Shown piece by piece: positions 51,510 through 60,601 of a stretch of 64,000 bases of DNA. The DNA is taken from the NCBI GenBank assembly GCA_009779925.1, contig WRAZ01000003.1, positions 62,001-126,000 on the forward strand, in the 5' to 3' direction. Positions within the stretch are counted from its first letter, which is position 1. Each line of letters starts with the position of its first letter. The notes under the pieces were generated by a model. That model was not told the origin of the DNA. It saw only the letters and a list, made by a program, of their open reading frames with translations, and did not search any database. The translations under genes and the position numbers were made by a program. Source of the stretch: Chitinivibrionia bacterium (GTDB lineage Bacteria > Fibrobacterota > Chitinivibrionia > Chitinivibrionales > Chitinivibrionaceae).

Positions 51510-52628
51510 TTACTGTAAAATTACCATATTGTTGCTGTGAATAACAAAATCACAGTGATAAAATTCCCAAAGTGTTTCTATTTCAGCCGACTTTTTTCCT
51601 TTGATTTTCTCAATTTCGTCGCTTGAGTAGCTTGCAATTCCCTTTGCAAATACGCGACCGTCATTCTCGATTTCGACCGCGTCGCCTTCGTCAAATTCTC
51701 CGCTTACAGCCAAAATTCCTGCGGCAAGCAAACTTTTTCCTGCGATAAGTGCGCGCTTTGCTCCGTCGTCAACCGAGATTTTTCCTTCGGTTTCATCGGC
51801 AAAGGCAATAAATCGGTCGCGCGAGTTCATTTTTTCGCCCTGCGGATAAAAAAGCGTCCCGAATTTTTGCTCGTTTATTACACTTATAGGGTCATTGTTA
51901 TAGCCGTCGCCGACAATTGCAAAAATTCCCGCTTTGCACACCATTTCTGCGGCGCGCAGTTTTGTCGCCATTCCGCCTGTTCCCACGTCTGTTCCCTCGG
52001 AACTCGCGCCTTTACGCAGAACGTCGTCGAATTTTTCTATTACGGGAATATGTTTTGCTTCGGGATTTTTCTTGGGATTGTCGGTGTAAAGTCCGTTTAT
52101 GTCGCTTAAAGCAACAAACAAATCGGCGTCTGCAAGAAGTGCAATTTGCGCCGCCAAAGTGTCATTGTCGCCGATTTTTATTTCGTCCACGCTTACCGAA
52201 TCGTTTTCGTTAATTATTGGAACAATGCCGTTTTCAAGCATCGCAAAAAGCGTGTTTCGCAGGTTAAGGTAGCGTTTTTTGTCTCGAAAATCGCTCCAAG
52301 AAAGCAAAATTTGTCCGATTGGCATAGAATATTTATCAAATTGTGCGCGATATAAATTCATAAGTTCGATTTGCCCCACTCCCGCGCACGCCTGCTTCAG
52401 TGAAATGCTTTTGGGCTTTTCTTTTAGTCTCAACACTGCACGTCCGTTTGCCACCGCTCCCGAACTCACTAAAATAACGTCAATTCCGTCCGAAATCAAA
52501 TCGGACACGGCTTTAACGATTGCAGAAATGCGTGCAATATGCCCGCTTCCGTCTTGTGGCGCAAGAATTTTGCTTCCGATTTTTATGACCGCCAATTTTG
52601 GCTTTTTAATTTCTTTACGGTTTATCAT
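51510..52628 (-). CDS. proB: Glutamate 5-kinase
   Basis: 372 residues with the amino-acid kinase domain (about 1-265: AVIKIGSKIL, VSSGAVANGRAVL, INENDSVSVDEIKIGDNDTLA, GTGGMATKLRAAEMVCKAGI) and a C-terminal PUA domain (about 285-365, AKRALIAGKSLLAAGILAV). It phosphorylates glutamate in the first step of proline synthesis; the PUA domain is typical of long bacterial forms. No proA is adjacent. GGAG lies upstream of the ATG. Confidence 0.96.
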   Translation of the reverse strand: MINRKEIKKPKLAVIKIGSKILAPQDGSGHIARISAIVKAVSDLISDGIDVILVSSGAVANGRAVLRLKEKPKSISLKQACAGVGQIELMNLYRAQFDKYSMPIGQILLSWSDFRDKKRYLNLRNTLFAMLENGIVPIINENDSVSVDEIKIGDNDTLAAQIALLADADLFVALSDINGLYTDNPKKNPEAKHIPVIEKFDDVLRKGASSEGTDVGTGGMATKLRAAEMVCKAGIFAIVGDGYNNDPISVINEQKFGTLFYPQGEKMNSRDRFIAFADETEGKISVDDGAKRALIAGKSLLAAGILAVSGEFDEGDAVEIENDGRVFAKGIASYSSDEIEKIKGKKSAEIETLWEFYHCDFVIHSNNMVILQ

Positions 52629-52678
52629 TTGTGTATTTTCTCCGTTGTTTTGAGAAGAAAATACGTTATGGGCAACAA

Positions 52679-53989
52679 CTATGCCACCCTTTCCTCAAAA
52701 AACATTGTCATATATAGCGGGTAGGAAATTTTCTTGTCTGCAATTCCTATGTTTCCCGAAATCAGTTTTATGGCATACGGGGGCTGAAATTTTTCTATAA
52801 ATTCGTTAAGTGAAACAGTTGCATTATTCCCCGATTTTACTTCCACGGGAATTATGTCGCTCTCTTTTACCAGTAAAAACTCTATTTCTTGACTGTTATT
52901 TTCGGGTTTGTAATAATGAAGTCCCAATTTCTTTTTTGAGAGCATATCTGCGACAAGATTTTCGTAAATACCGCCTTTAACGGGTCCTGCAAGAGTGTTT
53001 TCTATAACTGCTTTTTTCATTTCAAAGCCGTACATTGCAGTTAAAATTCCTATGTCCGTGCAGTAAATTTTATACCAATCGTCTCTGACGTAGGCGTTTA
53101 TAGGGAATTTCGGAAGCGATACGTTTGTGCAGAATTTAATAAGCCCCGCGTCTCGAAGCCATTCGAGTGTGTTTTCGTATTTTCTCGAAGTTCCCTTTTT
53201 TTCTACAACCGAAAACTGGAATTTCTTATTTTCTTTTGCCAACTGTTTTGGAATTGATAAATAACAATTTCGTGCTTTCGGACGCTCACTTGCAGAGGCG
53301 TATTTTGCTATGTCGTCCAAATAGCTGTCCAATATTTTTTGTTGAACGGCGTGGACTTGAGCAAAGTTTCCCGTTTCAATAAAGCATTTTACAACTTCGG
53401 GCATTCCGCCGACAACGCAATATTCCCGCAAATATTTTATCATTGTGTCGTTCATATCCGCAGGAATTTGTTTTTTATCGGTATAGTATTTTTTTATACC
53501 TGCTATAACCTCATTTGATATTCCTTTTGCCCATAGAAATTCCTCAAAATCAAACGAAAACATTTCCATTTGCCGCTCGTATCCGACAGGAACCGACGAA
53601 ATTTCCTTATATGAAATTCCGAGCATCGAGCCCGAAGCAATGCAATCAAAACGCTCGTCCTGCGCCAAAAATTTAAGCGCTGTTCTTGCTTGCGGGCATT
53701 CTTGAATTTCATCGAGAAACAAAAGCGTTTCGTTCTCGATGAATTTGAAGTTCGGGAAATTAAGTGAAATTTTACTTAGAATTTCATTGCTCGACAATTC
53801 GCCCTCAAAGACTTGCTTTAATTCGGGGGTCTCAAAAAAGTTTATCGTTATGAAACTTTTGTAATATTCTCTGCCGAAAGTTTCAATAGAATGTGTTTTT
53901 CCTATCTGTCTCGCTCCGCGAACAAGCAGGCATTCGTTTTTTTTGTGAATTTTCCATCTTAAGTAATCGTCGATTATTTTTCTTTTCAT
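52679..53989 (-). CDS. AAA_14/DUF4143-type ATPase
   Basis: 436 residues from ATG 53989, chosen for GGAGG just upstream over an in-frame ATG at 54022. The N-terminal P-loop domain has LLVRGARQIGKTHSI (Walker A), FLDEIQECPQARTALKFLA (Walker B) and the sensor GSMLG. The C-terminal DUF4143 domain ends with a PD-(D/E)XK-like core, NNSQEIEFLLVKESDIIPVEVKSG. Such ATPases are very abundant in gut bacteria; their function is unproven and may involve DNA or toxin-antitoxin-like behaviour. The upstream region holds three tandem 32-base repeats. Confidence 0.92.
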   Translation of the reverse strand: MKRKIIDDYLRWKIHKKNECLLVRGARQIGKTHSIETFGREYYKSFITINFFETPELKQVFEGELSSNEILSKISLNFPNFKFIENETLLFLDEIQECPQARTALKFLAQDERFDCIASGSMLGISYKEISSVPVGYERQMEMFSFDFEEFLWAKGISNEVIAGIKKYYTDKKQIPADMNDTMIKYLREYCVVGGMPEVVKCFIETGNFAQVHAVQQKILDSYLDDIAKYASASERPKARNCYLSIPKQLAKENKKFQFSVVEKKGTSRKYENTLEWLRDAGLIKFCTNVSLPKFPINAYVRDDWYKIYCTDIGILTAMYGFEMKKAVIENTLAGPVKGGIYENLVADMLSKKKLGLHYYKPENNSQEIEFLLVKESDIIPVEVKSGNNATVSLNEFIEKFQPPYAIKLISGNIGIADKKISYPLYMTMFFEERVA

Positions 53990-54048
53990 ACAAACCTCCG
54001 TAAAATCCGCTTTGTCAGCCATAATATACTATATGCTAAAACGGAAAT

Positions 54049-54131
54049 GCATATTTTCAGACCTTGGATTTTGTAAAAACGCATATTTTCAGACCTTGAA
54101 TTTTATAAAAATGCATATTTTTAGACCTTCA
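54049..54131. repeat. Three tandem 32-bp direct repeats upstream of the AAA_14 ATPase gene
   Basis: The unit GCATATTTTCAGACCTTG plus about 14 AT-rich bases starts at 54049, 54081 and 54113; the third is truncated and has two changes. There is no spacer between the units. They lie 60 bases upstream of the divergently read ATPase start and could be binding sites for an autoregulator. Confidence 0.8.
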
Positions 54132-54216
54132 GTTCAAAATATATACAGTAAAAACAATAAAAATAGTAAGATTTTTGTTTTGAGATTTTCTAAAGAAACA
54201 AGAATAAAAGTTTTAA

Positions 54217-54293
54217 TGGTCGGAGTGAGAGGATTTGAACCACCGACCCCTTGCACCCCATGCAAGTGCGCTACCAGGCTGCGCCACACTCCG
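54217..54293 (-). tRNA. tRNA-Pro (anticodon GGG)
   Basis: On the minus strand: acceptor CGGAGTG/CACTCCG, D-stem GCGC/GCGC, anticodon stem CTTGC/GCAAG with loop ATGGGGT (anticodon GGG), T-loop TTCAAAT, discriminator A, and an encoded CCA. This tRNA reads Pro codons CCC and CCU. Confidence 0.95.
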
Positions 54294-54471
54294 ACAAAAT
54301 TAAACTTTGCGGCAGTAAAATAATATTTATCACGGTGCAAAAAGGGTAATTTCAGAAAAAAAATGAATTTTGGTGATTTTCTTTAAAATCTATACTGAGA
54401 AATATAGTATATTACCGACAGTAAAAATGAAAATTATTGTGTCGGTGCGATAATTTACCAAAGAGGGACAA

Positions 54472-56655
54472 GTGTTTATTTTTAATAGAATTTCAAATTT
54501 TTTAGACTCGTATTCACGAGAACGTCCGTTGCTTATGCAGGCGACTTTTACGGTGTTGGCTTTTTTGGCTATGTTTATTTCAAGTTATATTTTTATTGGC
54601 AACACCATCCGAAGCAATCTGGTTCGGAATATGGAAAGTATGTTTTATCTATGGCAAGAGCACATATCAATAGCGACGGAAAAAATAGGGATTTCCGAAG
54701 AAGAATTATGGGAATATATGTCAGGTTCAGCGAATGTGCAGGGATGTATCGGAATGGTTTTATCGGAAGATTTAGATGTGCTTGTTCACCCTAATCCTTA
54801 CTTTATAGGCTTAAATATCAGAAATCCTAAAATCCCCGTCTCGGTTTTTGCAGATGATTTACTTGCCGGAGTAGATATTTCGGGGCGTGTAATGTATCAT
54901 TATATTACGGGCGGACAGTACATAGTGTTCCTTAGGCAACTTCCAAACGGCAAATATTTGGGTTTTGCCGCTCCAAAAAATATGTATTACGAACGTATGA
55001 CGGAAAATATGTTGTTTCTCGGAATTATAAGTGTTATTTTTGCGCTGGTTTTAATTGTCGGTTTGCTTAAAATAGATATGGCAAGAAGAAATTCCGACGA
55101 GGAAAAAAAGCGTCAAAGCGCATTTTTGGCGAATATGAGCCACGAAATCCGTACGCCTATGAATGCTATTATAGGTATGTCTTCTATCGGGAAAAATGCC
55201 AATGCTATTGAGCGAAAAGACTATTGTTTCTCAAAAATAGAGGACGCTTCCAAGCACTTGTTAGGCTTAATTAACGATGTTTTGGATATGGCGAAAATTG
55301 CGGCAAACAAAATGGAACTTCACGAGGAGAATTTTGATTTTGAGAAAATGTTGCAACGTGTGGTTAATATGATAACTTTTTCCACGGGACAAAAACAGCA
55401 GGATTTGTCGGTAAAAATCGACTGTAATATTCCTACAAATCTTATTGGAGACGACCACCGACTTGCGCAAGTTATTACAAATTTACTCTCTAACGCGACA
55501 AAGTTTACTCCCGAAGGCGGAAAAATTCATCTTGAAGTTTCTCTTTTAGGCGAAGAAAATGACAATTGTACAATACTATTTAAGGTTAAGGACAGCGGAA
55601 TTGGTATGAGCAAGGAGCAGTTGTCAAAATTATTTACCTCCTTTCAGCAAGCGGAAGTAAGCACTTCTCGCAGATTTGGCGGAACGGGGCTTGGCTTGGT
55701 GCTTGTAAAGAGCTTTGTGGAAATGATGGGCGGAAAAGTCAACGTGGAATCCGAACTCGGCAGTGGTGCGACTTTCAGCTTTACTCTTGTTATGAAGCGG
55801 GGAGAGGGTGCGCGCAAAACTTTTTACGGCGGCGTTAAAAGCAACATAAAAATATTGGCAGTGGACGACGACCCCGACGCCGTGGAGTATGTTAAAGAAA
55901 TATTGTCGGGTTTCGGTATTTCGTGCGATACAGCCTTGTGCGGCGCAGAAGCTCTTGACATTGTCAATAAAAACGGAGCTTACGATATTTATATTATTGA
56001 TTGGAAAATGCCCGACATAGATGGAATAGCGCTAAGCGATAAGTTAAAAGATGGAGGCTTTGCGGAGTCAGACAAATCGGTTGTAATTTTGATTTCATCA
56101 ACCCAATTAAGCGAAATAGAGTGGGGCACTCCAATGACCTTAGACAGATTTTTGCAAAAACCGTTGTTCCCGTCTGCATTGATTGGTGTTTTGGACGAAT
56201 TTTTGGGAACGGAGCAGTCTCAACCGATAACGGAGGTAGAATTCGCCAAATCAGTCGGTTATTTCAGCGGCTATCGTGTTTTGCTGGTAGAGGATGTGTT
56301 GCTTAATTGCGAAATATTTATGGCTCTTTTCGAGGAAGACCAAATTGAAGTGGAATGCGCAGAAAACGGTATAAAAGCGATAGAAAAATTTACCGCCGCT
56401 CCCGAAAAGTACGATTTAATTCTTATGGATGTGCAAATGCCCGAAATGGACGGATACGAGGCAACCAAGCGCATAAGAGCAATGAGCGACATTCCGCAGG
56501 CAAAAACAGTGCCTATAATCGCTATGACTGCCAATGTGTTCAGAGAAGATATAGAAAGATGTTTGAAGTCGGGTATGAACGACCACGTTGCCAAGCCGCT
56601 TGATTACGACATAGTTTTTGAAAAATTGCGCAAATATTTGCCTAACAAAACATAA
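54472..56655 (+). CDS. Hybrid sensor histidine kinase with two receiver domains
   Basis: 727 residues from GTG 54472 (AGAGGGA upstream). Two membrane spans (about 22-44 and 183-203) enclose a periplasmic sensor of about 135 residues (single-Cache-like size). The phospho-acceptor His224 is in FLANMSHEIRTPMNA. The ATPase domain has DDHRLAQVITNLLSNATKF, KDSGIGMS and GTGLGL. REC1 (about 460-580) has VDDDPDA and the Asp in IIDWKMPDIDG; REC2 (about 600-725) has VEDVLLN and the Asp in ILMDVQMPEMDG. It probably passes a phosphate through its receivers to an unseen Hpt protein or acts by protein contact; no output domain is present. It precedes gyrB after 183 bases. Confidence 0.95.
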   Translation: MFIFNRISNFLDSYSRERPLLMQATFTVLAFLAMFISSYIFIGNTIRSNLVRNMESMFYLWQEHISIATEKIGISEEELWEYMSGSANVQGCIGMVLSEDLDVLVHPNPYFIGLNIRNPKIPVSVFADDLLAGVDISGRVMYHYITGGQYIVFLRQLPNGKYLGFAAPKNMYYERMTENMLFLGIISVIFALVLIVGLLKIDMARRNSDEEKKRQSAFLANMSHEIRTPMNAIIGMSSIGKNANAIERKDYCFSKIEDASKHLLGLINDVLDMAKIAANKMELHEENFDFEKMLQRVVNMITFSTGQKQQDLSVKIDCNIPTNLIGDDHRLAQVITNLLSNATKFTPEGGKIHLEVSLLGEENDNCTILFKVKDSGIGMSKEQLSKLFTSFQQAEVSTSRRFGGTGLGLVLVKSFVEMMGGKVNVESELGSGATFSFTLVMKRGEGARKTFYGGVKSNIKILAVDDDPDAVEYVKEILSGFGISCDTALCGAEALDIVNKNGAYDIYIIDWKMPDIDGIALSDKLKDGGFAESDKSVVILISSTQLSEIEWGTPMTLDRFLQKPLFPSALIGVLDEFLGTEQSQPITEVEFAKSVGYFSGYRVLLVEDVLLNCEIFMALFEEDQIEVECAENGIKAIEKFTAAPEKYDLILMDVQMPEMDGYEATKRIRAMSDIPQAKTVPIIAMTANVFREDIERCLKSGMNDHVAKPLDYDIVFEKLRKYLPNKT

Positions 56656-56838
56656 AAACAAGAAGAGAAAATTTCAGATACAAAAAAAATGAGAGACAAA
56701 AGATTTGTCAAAAAAAATCTTCCCATAAATATACTAAATATTGCGCCGAAATCGCATTTGATTATCGGCATATAGTATTTTATTTATAGAAATCAATATA
56801 ATATATGTGCTTTTTGGAGAGCGTGAAAGGGAAAAGAA

Positions 56839-58959
56839 ATGTCTGATGACGCAAAGAAAATTAATTCGGATTATGACGCGGATGATATTAAATCACTAAA
56901 AGGGCTTGAGGCGGTCAGAAAACGCCCCGCAATGTATATCGGCTCAACAGGGTCGGCAGGACTTCATCACTTGGTTTACGAAATTGTAGATAACGCCATT
57001 GACGAAGCGTTGGCGGGATATTGCGACAGGGTAGAGGTTGTAATTCACGCGAATAACGGAATAACCGTAAAGGATAACGGGCGCGGAATTCCCGTTGGCT
57101 GGAACAAAGAAGAAAATATGACCGCTTTGGAATTGGTGCTTTGCACGCTTCACGCAGGCGGAAAATTCGATAATTCCAACTATAAGGTTTCGGGCGGACT
57201 TCACGGGGTGGGGTCGAGTTGCGTTAACGCGCTTTCGTATTATATGCGCGCCGAAATAAAACGCGACGGCAGAATTTATGAAATGGAATTTGAGCGTGGC
57301 GACAAAAAAGACGACCTTAAAGTGATAGGGGAGACCACCGAGCGCGGAACGACCATAAGCTTTTATCCCGACCCGCAAATTTTTGAAGAAACAAAATACA
57401 GTTTCAAGATTTTGACGACTTCTCTTCGCGAAAAAGCGTTCCTTAATAAAGGAATAAAAATTCTGATTACCGACGAGCGTGAAAATACTCCCGAAGGCGT
57501 GCGTGAAAAATTGGAAGACGGCAAAGAAAACCCGCTTTGGACGGGAAGGATTGCAGGAGAGCCGACAAGGCACGAGTTTTGCTTTCCCAACGGAATTATC
57601 GACTACGTAAAATACCTCAACGGCGCGCACGTAAATGCCGAAACAGGCGAGATTGCTTTTGACGAGGACACGAAAAAACAGCTTTTGCTTCCCGATCCCG
57701 TGCATTTTAATCACGTGGAACCCGGTATGGAGCTCGATGTCGCTTTCCAGTATAACGACGGCTACGACGAAAGAGTGTTTTCTTTTGCCAACAACATAAA
57801 CACCCGCGACGGCGGAACGCACCTTTTGGGCTTCAGAAACGGCGTTTGGGCGACGATAGAGAAATATATCGACGAAAACCGCGAAAATATTAAAGCGCTC
57901 AAAGGAAAGCAGAAAGACGGCAAGGCGAAAAAAGGCAAAGAAAAAGACGAAAAGGCGAAAAAAGAAGATAAAATCAAAATTGAGCGCGCGGACTTGTGGG
58001 AAGGTCTTACGGCGGTTGTCAGCGTGAAGCTCAGCGAGCCTCAGTTCGAGGGGCAGACAAAGCAAAAATTGGGAAATTCGGGCGTTTCTGCAATCGTGAA
58101 TAAAAACGTGCAGGAAAGTTTGGGCGCGTATCTTCAGGAAAATCCGAAAATCGCGGAAGAAATTTGCAATAAAATAGTAAATGCGGCGATTGCCAGAGAA
58201 GCGGCTCGAAACGCGCAGGAAAACGTTAGAAAAGTGGTAAGGGAAGGTCGCGGAAAATCGGAAAAGCTTACGGATTGCACCAGCAAAATTTTTGCAGAGC
58301 GCGAAGTGTTCTTGGTTGAGGGTAATTCGGCGGGCGGAACTGCAAAGCGCGGACGAAACCCCAAAACTCAGGCGATTTTCTGCTTGCGCGGTAAAATTAT
58401 CAACGTGGAAAAGGCGCGAATTGACAAAGTTTTGATGAACAAAGAAATCGAGGATATGATTTTCCGCGTTTTTAAGTGCGGAATTGGCGATACTTTCGAT
58501 ATGAACACGCTTCGCTACAACAAAATCATAATTATGACCGACGCCGACGTTGACGGGGCGCACATTCGCACGTTGCTTTTGACTTTCTTTTACAGAAAAC
58601 TGCCTAAACTTATCGAAGAAGGGCACGTTTATATTGCTTGTCCGCCGCTTTTCAGAATTAAAGCAGGGAAAATCGATAAGTATGTTCATTCGGAAGAAGA
58701 AAAAGAAAAAGTTATTGAAGAGAATAATCTCAAAGAGAGTAAAAGCGTAAAAGTTTCGCGTTTCAAAGGTCTCGGAGAAATGAACCCCGAAGAGCTTTCG
58801 GCAACTACAATGCATCAAAAAACGCGTTATCTGAAAAAAGTGTTTATTGAAGACGCTATTGAAGCGGACAGAATATTTATGACGCTTATGGGCGAAGAAG
58901 TAGAGCCGAGAAAAAGATTTATCGAAGAAAACGCCGACAAAGCGGACATTGACGCGTAA
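56839..58959 (+). CDS. gyrB: DNA gyrase subunit B (type IIA topoisomerase ATPase subunit)
   Basis: 706 residues. The GHKL ATPase part has LEAVRKRPAMYIGST, EIVDNAIDEAL, VKDNGRGIPVG and GGLHGVGSSCVNAL; the TOPRIM part has LVEGNSAGG (Glu494) and MTDADVDGAHI; the end is FKGLGEMNPEELSATTM. A Lys-rich insertion of about 30 residues (KGKQKDGKAKKGKEKDEKA) lies in the transducer domain near 355-385. The canonical EGDSAGG is EGNSAGG here, the position of the E. coli D426N quinolone-resistance change. Together with gyrA at 62896 it would introduce negative supercoils; a topoisomerase IV assignment cannot be excluded from these data. Confidence 0.93.
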   Translation: MSDDAKKINSDYDADDIKSLKGLEAVRKRPAMYIGSTGSAGLHHLVYEIVDNAIDEALAGYCDRVEVVIHANNGITVKDNGRGIPVGWNKEENMTALELVLCTLHAGGKFDNSNYKVSGGLHGVGSSCVNALSYYMRAEIKRDGRIYEMEFERGDKKDDLKVIGETTERGTTISFYPDPQIFEETKYSFKILTTSLREKAFLNKGIKILITDERENTPEGVREKLEDGKENPLWTGRIAGEPTRHEFCFPNGIIDYVKYLNGAHVNAETGEIAFDEDTKKQLLLPDPVHFNHVEPGMELDVAFQYNDGYDERVFSFANNINTRDGGTHLLGFRNGVWATIEKYIDENRENIKALKGKQKDGKAKKGKEKDEKAKKEDKIKIERADLWEGLTAVVSVKLSEPQFEGQTKQKLGNSGVSAIVNKNVQESLGAYLQENPKIAEEICNKIVNAAIAREAARNAQENVRKVVREGRGKSEKLTDCTSKIFAEREVFLVEGNSAGGTAKRGRNPKTQAIFCLRGKIINVEKARIDKVLMNKEIEDMIFRVFKCGIGDTFDMNTLRYNKIIIMTDADVDGAHIRTLLLTFFYRKLPKLIEEGHVYIACPPLFRIKAGKIDKYVHSEEEKEKVIEENNLKESKSVKVSRFKGLGEMNPEELSATTMHQKTRYLKKVFIEDAIEADRIFMTLMGEEVEPRKRFIEENADKADIDA

Positions 58960-58980
58960 AGTAAGTTTAATTTGGAAAAT

Positions 58981-59004
58981 TGTAGGGGCGTATTGCATAC
59001 GCCC
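58981..59004. repeat. Palindromic GTAGGGGCG repeat between gyrB and surE
   Basis: TGTAGGGGCGTATTGCATAC and GCCC match the arms at 20898-20976 and 41302-41325. It ends 17 bases before the surE start, just upstream of GGAGGA. Confidence 0.85.
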
Positions 59005-59021
59005 AAAAACGGAGGACGAAT

Positions 59022-59813
59022 TTGAAAAAACCGACAATGCTTATTTCTAACGACGATGGATATTTTGCATCGGGAATTGAGGCGTTAATCTGTGCTTTTA
59101 AGGAGAAATACGATGTGCTTGTCGTTGCTCCCGAAACCGAACAGAGCGGAAAAAGCCACTCGTTTACTTTCGGCTCTCCTCTTAATTACAGAAAAATTGA
59201 GCGCGCCGACGACGTGCCGTGCTTTTCTGTAGATGGTTCGCCGTCGGATTGCGTTAAAGTGGCATTTGCGCACCTTATGCCGCAAAAGCCCGATTTTGTA
59301 ATTTCGGGGATAAATGCGGGTGAAAATATCGGAATAGCCAATTTTTATTCGGGGACTTGCGCGGTGGCGCGTGAAGCGGGCTTTTGGCGTGTCCCCGCGG
59401 TTGCATTTTCGCTTCATTCGGGTCAAAAAGAAAATATGGCGCAATACGGAAATCTTTCTCTCGAAGTTTTTGAAAAACTGCGTGAAGCGGGCTTTTTGGA
59501 CAAAGCCGGTAAAACAATTTACAACGTAAATTTTCCCGATACTCCCGTAAATGAGGTTAAGGGAATGAAAATCGTTCGTCAAAGTCTGGCGTACTACAAG
59601 GACACATACATTCTCGAAGACGGCGAAGTGGGTGGAAAAATCCGCCTCCGCGCCAACGAGGACGGAATGGCGGAAAGAGAGAATTGCCACGAAACCTACG
59701 ACATAGCGGCAAATTTCGCAGGATATTCGACAATCACTCCGCTTTTGTTAGATGCGACAGATGATTTGGAATTGGAAAAACTTAAATTAACTTACAAGGG
59801 AACAGAAAAATGA
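59022..59813 (+). CDS. surE: 5'/3'-nucleotidase SurE
   Basis: 263 residues from a TTG start, supported by GGAGGA seven bases upstream and by the canonical beginning MLISNDDGYFASGIEAL a few codons in. Metal-binding Asp residues are in ISNDDG, and further motifs are GSPSDCVKVAF, SGINAGENIGIANFYSGTCAVAREA and YNVNFPD. It is a metal-dependent phosphatase acting on nucleoside monophosphates. Its stop overlaps the ORF6N gene by four bases (ATGA). Confidence 0.94.
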   Translation: MKKPTMLISNDDGYFASGIEALICAFKEKYDVLVVAPETEQSGKSHSFTFGSPLNYRKIERADDVPCFSVDGSPSDCVKVAFAHLMPQKPDFVISGINAGENIGIANFYSGTCAVAREAGFWRVPAVAFSLHSGQKENMAQYGNLSLEVFEKLREAGFLDKAGKTIYNVNFPDTPVNEVKGMKIVRQSLAYYKDTYILEDGEVGGKIRLRANEDGMAERENCHETYDIAANFAGYSTITPLLLDATDDLELEKLKLTYKGTEK

Positions 59814-60352
59814 GCGCATTAATTGACGTGGATGCAAAAATTGTAGAAATCCAAGGAACAAAAGTTTTGGTGGATAGCGATGTCGCTATTTTGTATGGTG
59901 TCGAAACTAAGCGGATTAACGAAGCCGTAAAAAACAATCCCGATAAGTTCCCTAACGGATACATGATCATTGCAAATGATGCCGAAAAAAGCGAACTGGT
60001 CGAAAATTTCGACCGGTTCGAAGCGCTGAAGCATTCGTCAGCCCCAGTTAAAGCATTTACCGAAAAAGGGTTGTATATGCTTGCAACAATTCTAAAAAGT
60101 GAAAAAGCGACACAAACAACCTTGGCGATAATTGAAACGTTCGCAAAAATTCGCGAATTGACACGGACTGTCGGTGAATTAACGAAGACAACAACAAAAG
60201 AGGAAAAAGAGCCACTTGCTAAAAGAAGCGGTGAAATCATTTCCGATATTTTAGGTGATTCGCTGAGCGTGGCGGAAGATGAAATAACATTTGAAATAAA
60301 CTTGGCGGTTATGAGTTTCAAGCATAGAATTACGAGAAAAAGAAACTCTTAG
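59810..60352 (+). CDS. ORF6N-domain (phage antirepressor-like) protein
   Basis: 180 residues. Residues about 9-95 match the ORF6N DNA-binding domain: IVEIQGTKVLVDSDVAILYG, TKRINEAVKNNPDKFPNGYM, then AFTEKGLYMLATILKS. The C-terminal half is a helical region rich in Thr/Glu/Lys (TRTVGELTKTTTKEEKEPLA). Such proteins occur in phages and as solitary genes in gut bacteria. It overlaps surE by four bases and begins an accessory block lying between the gyrase genes. Confidence 0.87.
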   Translation: MSALIDVDAKIVEIQGTKVLVDSDVAILYGVETKRINEAVKNNPDKFPNGYMIIANDAEKSELVENFDRFEALKHSSAPVKAFTEKGLYMLATILKSEKATQTTLAIIETFAKIRELTRTVGELTKTTTKEEKEPLAKRSGEIISDILGDSLSVAEDEITFEINLAVMSFKHRITRKRNS

Positions 60353-60394
60353 GCAGTTGACGGTTGTTTAGCGAATTGAAAAAAAGGAAAAGTA

Positions 60395-60601
60395 ATGAGA
60401 AAGGATAATATCATTTTTCAGATTACCGAAGAAGATGTGCAAGCAGAGTCGATGGAAAGATTGGGCAGAAAATTGACCGATGATGAAATGCGCATTGCAA
60501 GAAAAGGTATTGAGTGGGGGCTTGGTGATGCAGCACTTGTTCCGACTTATGGCGCAATTTTTGGTGAAATGATAAAAGGAGGAAAGGGGGTAATGATATG
60601 A
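60395..60601 (+). CDS. Small acidic/helical protein of unknown function (68 aa)
   Basis: 68 residues, not recognised. The sequence reads as a strand (NIIFQITEEDVQAES), then a helix-turn-helix-like pair (MERLGRKLTDDEMRIARKGI, EWGLGDAALVPTYGAIF). AAAAGGAAAAG precedes the ATG. It overlaps the OLD-like ATPase gene by four bases (ATGA), so it is translated with it and is probably a functional partner. Similar short genes often precede larger accessory or defence proteins, but no function can be assigned from sequence. Confidence 0.65.
   Translation: MRKDNIIFQITEEDVQAESMERLGRKLTDDEMRIARKGIEWGLGDAALVPTYGAIFGEMIKGGKGVMI

Noticed and set aside
54049-54131. Possible CRISPR array
   Set aside because: The repeats are directly adjacent with no spacers, only three units exist, and no cas gene is near.
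56944-59037. Long open frame (697 codons) on the strand opposite gyrB
   Set aside because: It mirrors gyrB codon usage, has no ribosome site, and gives a Phe/Arg/Val-rich product without any recognisable domain, whereas gyrB on the other strand is certain.
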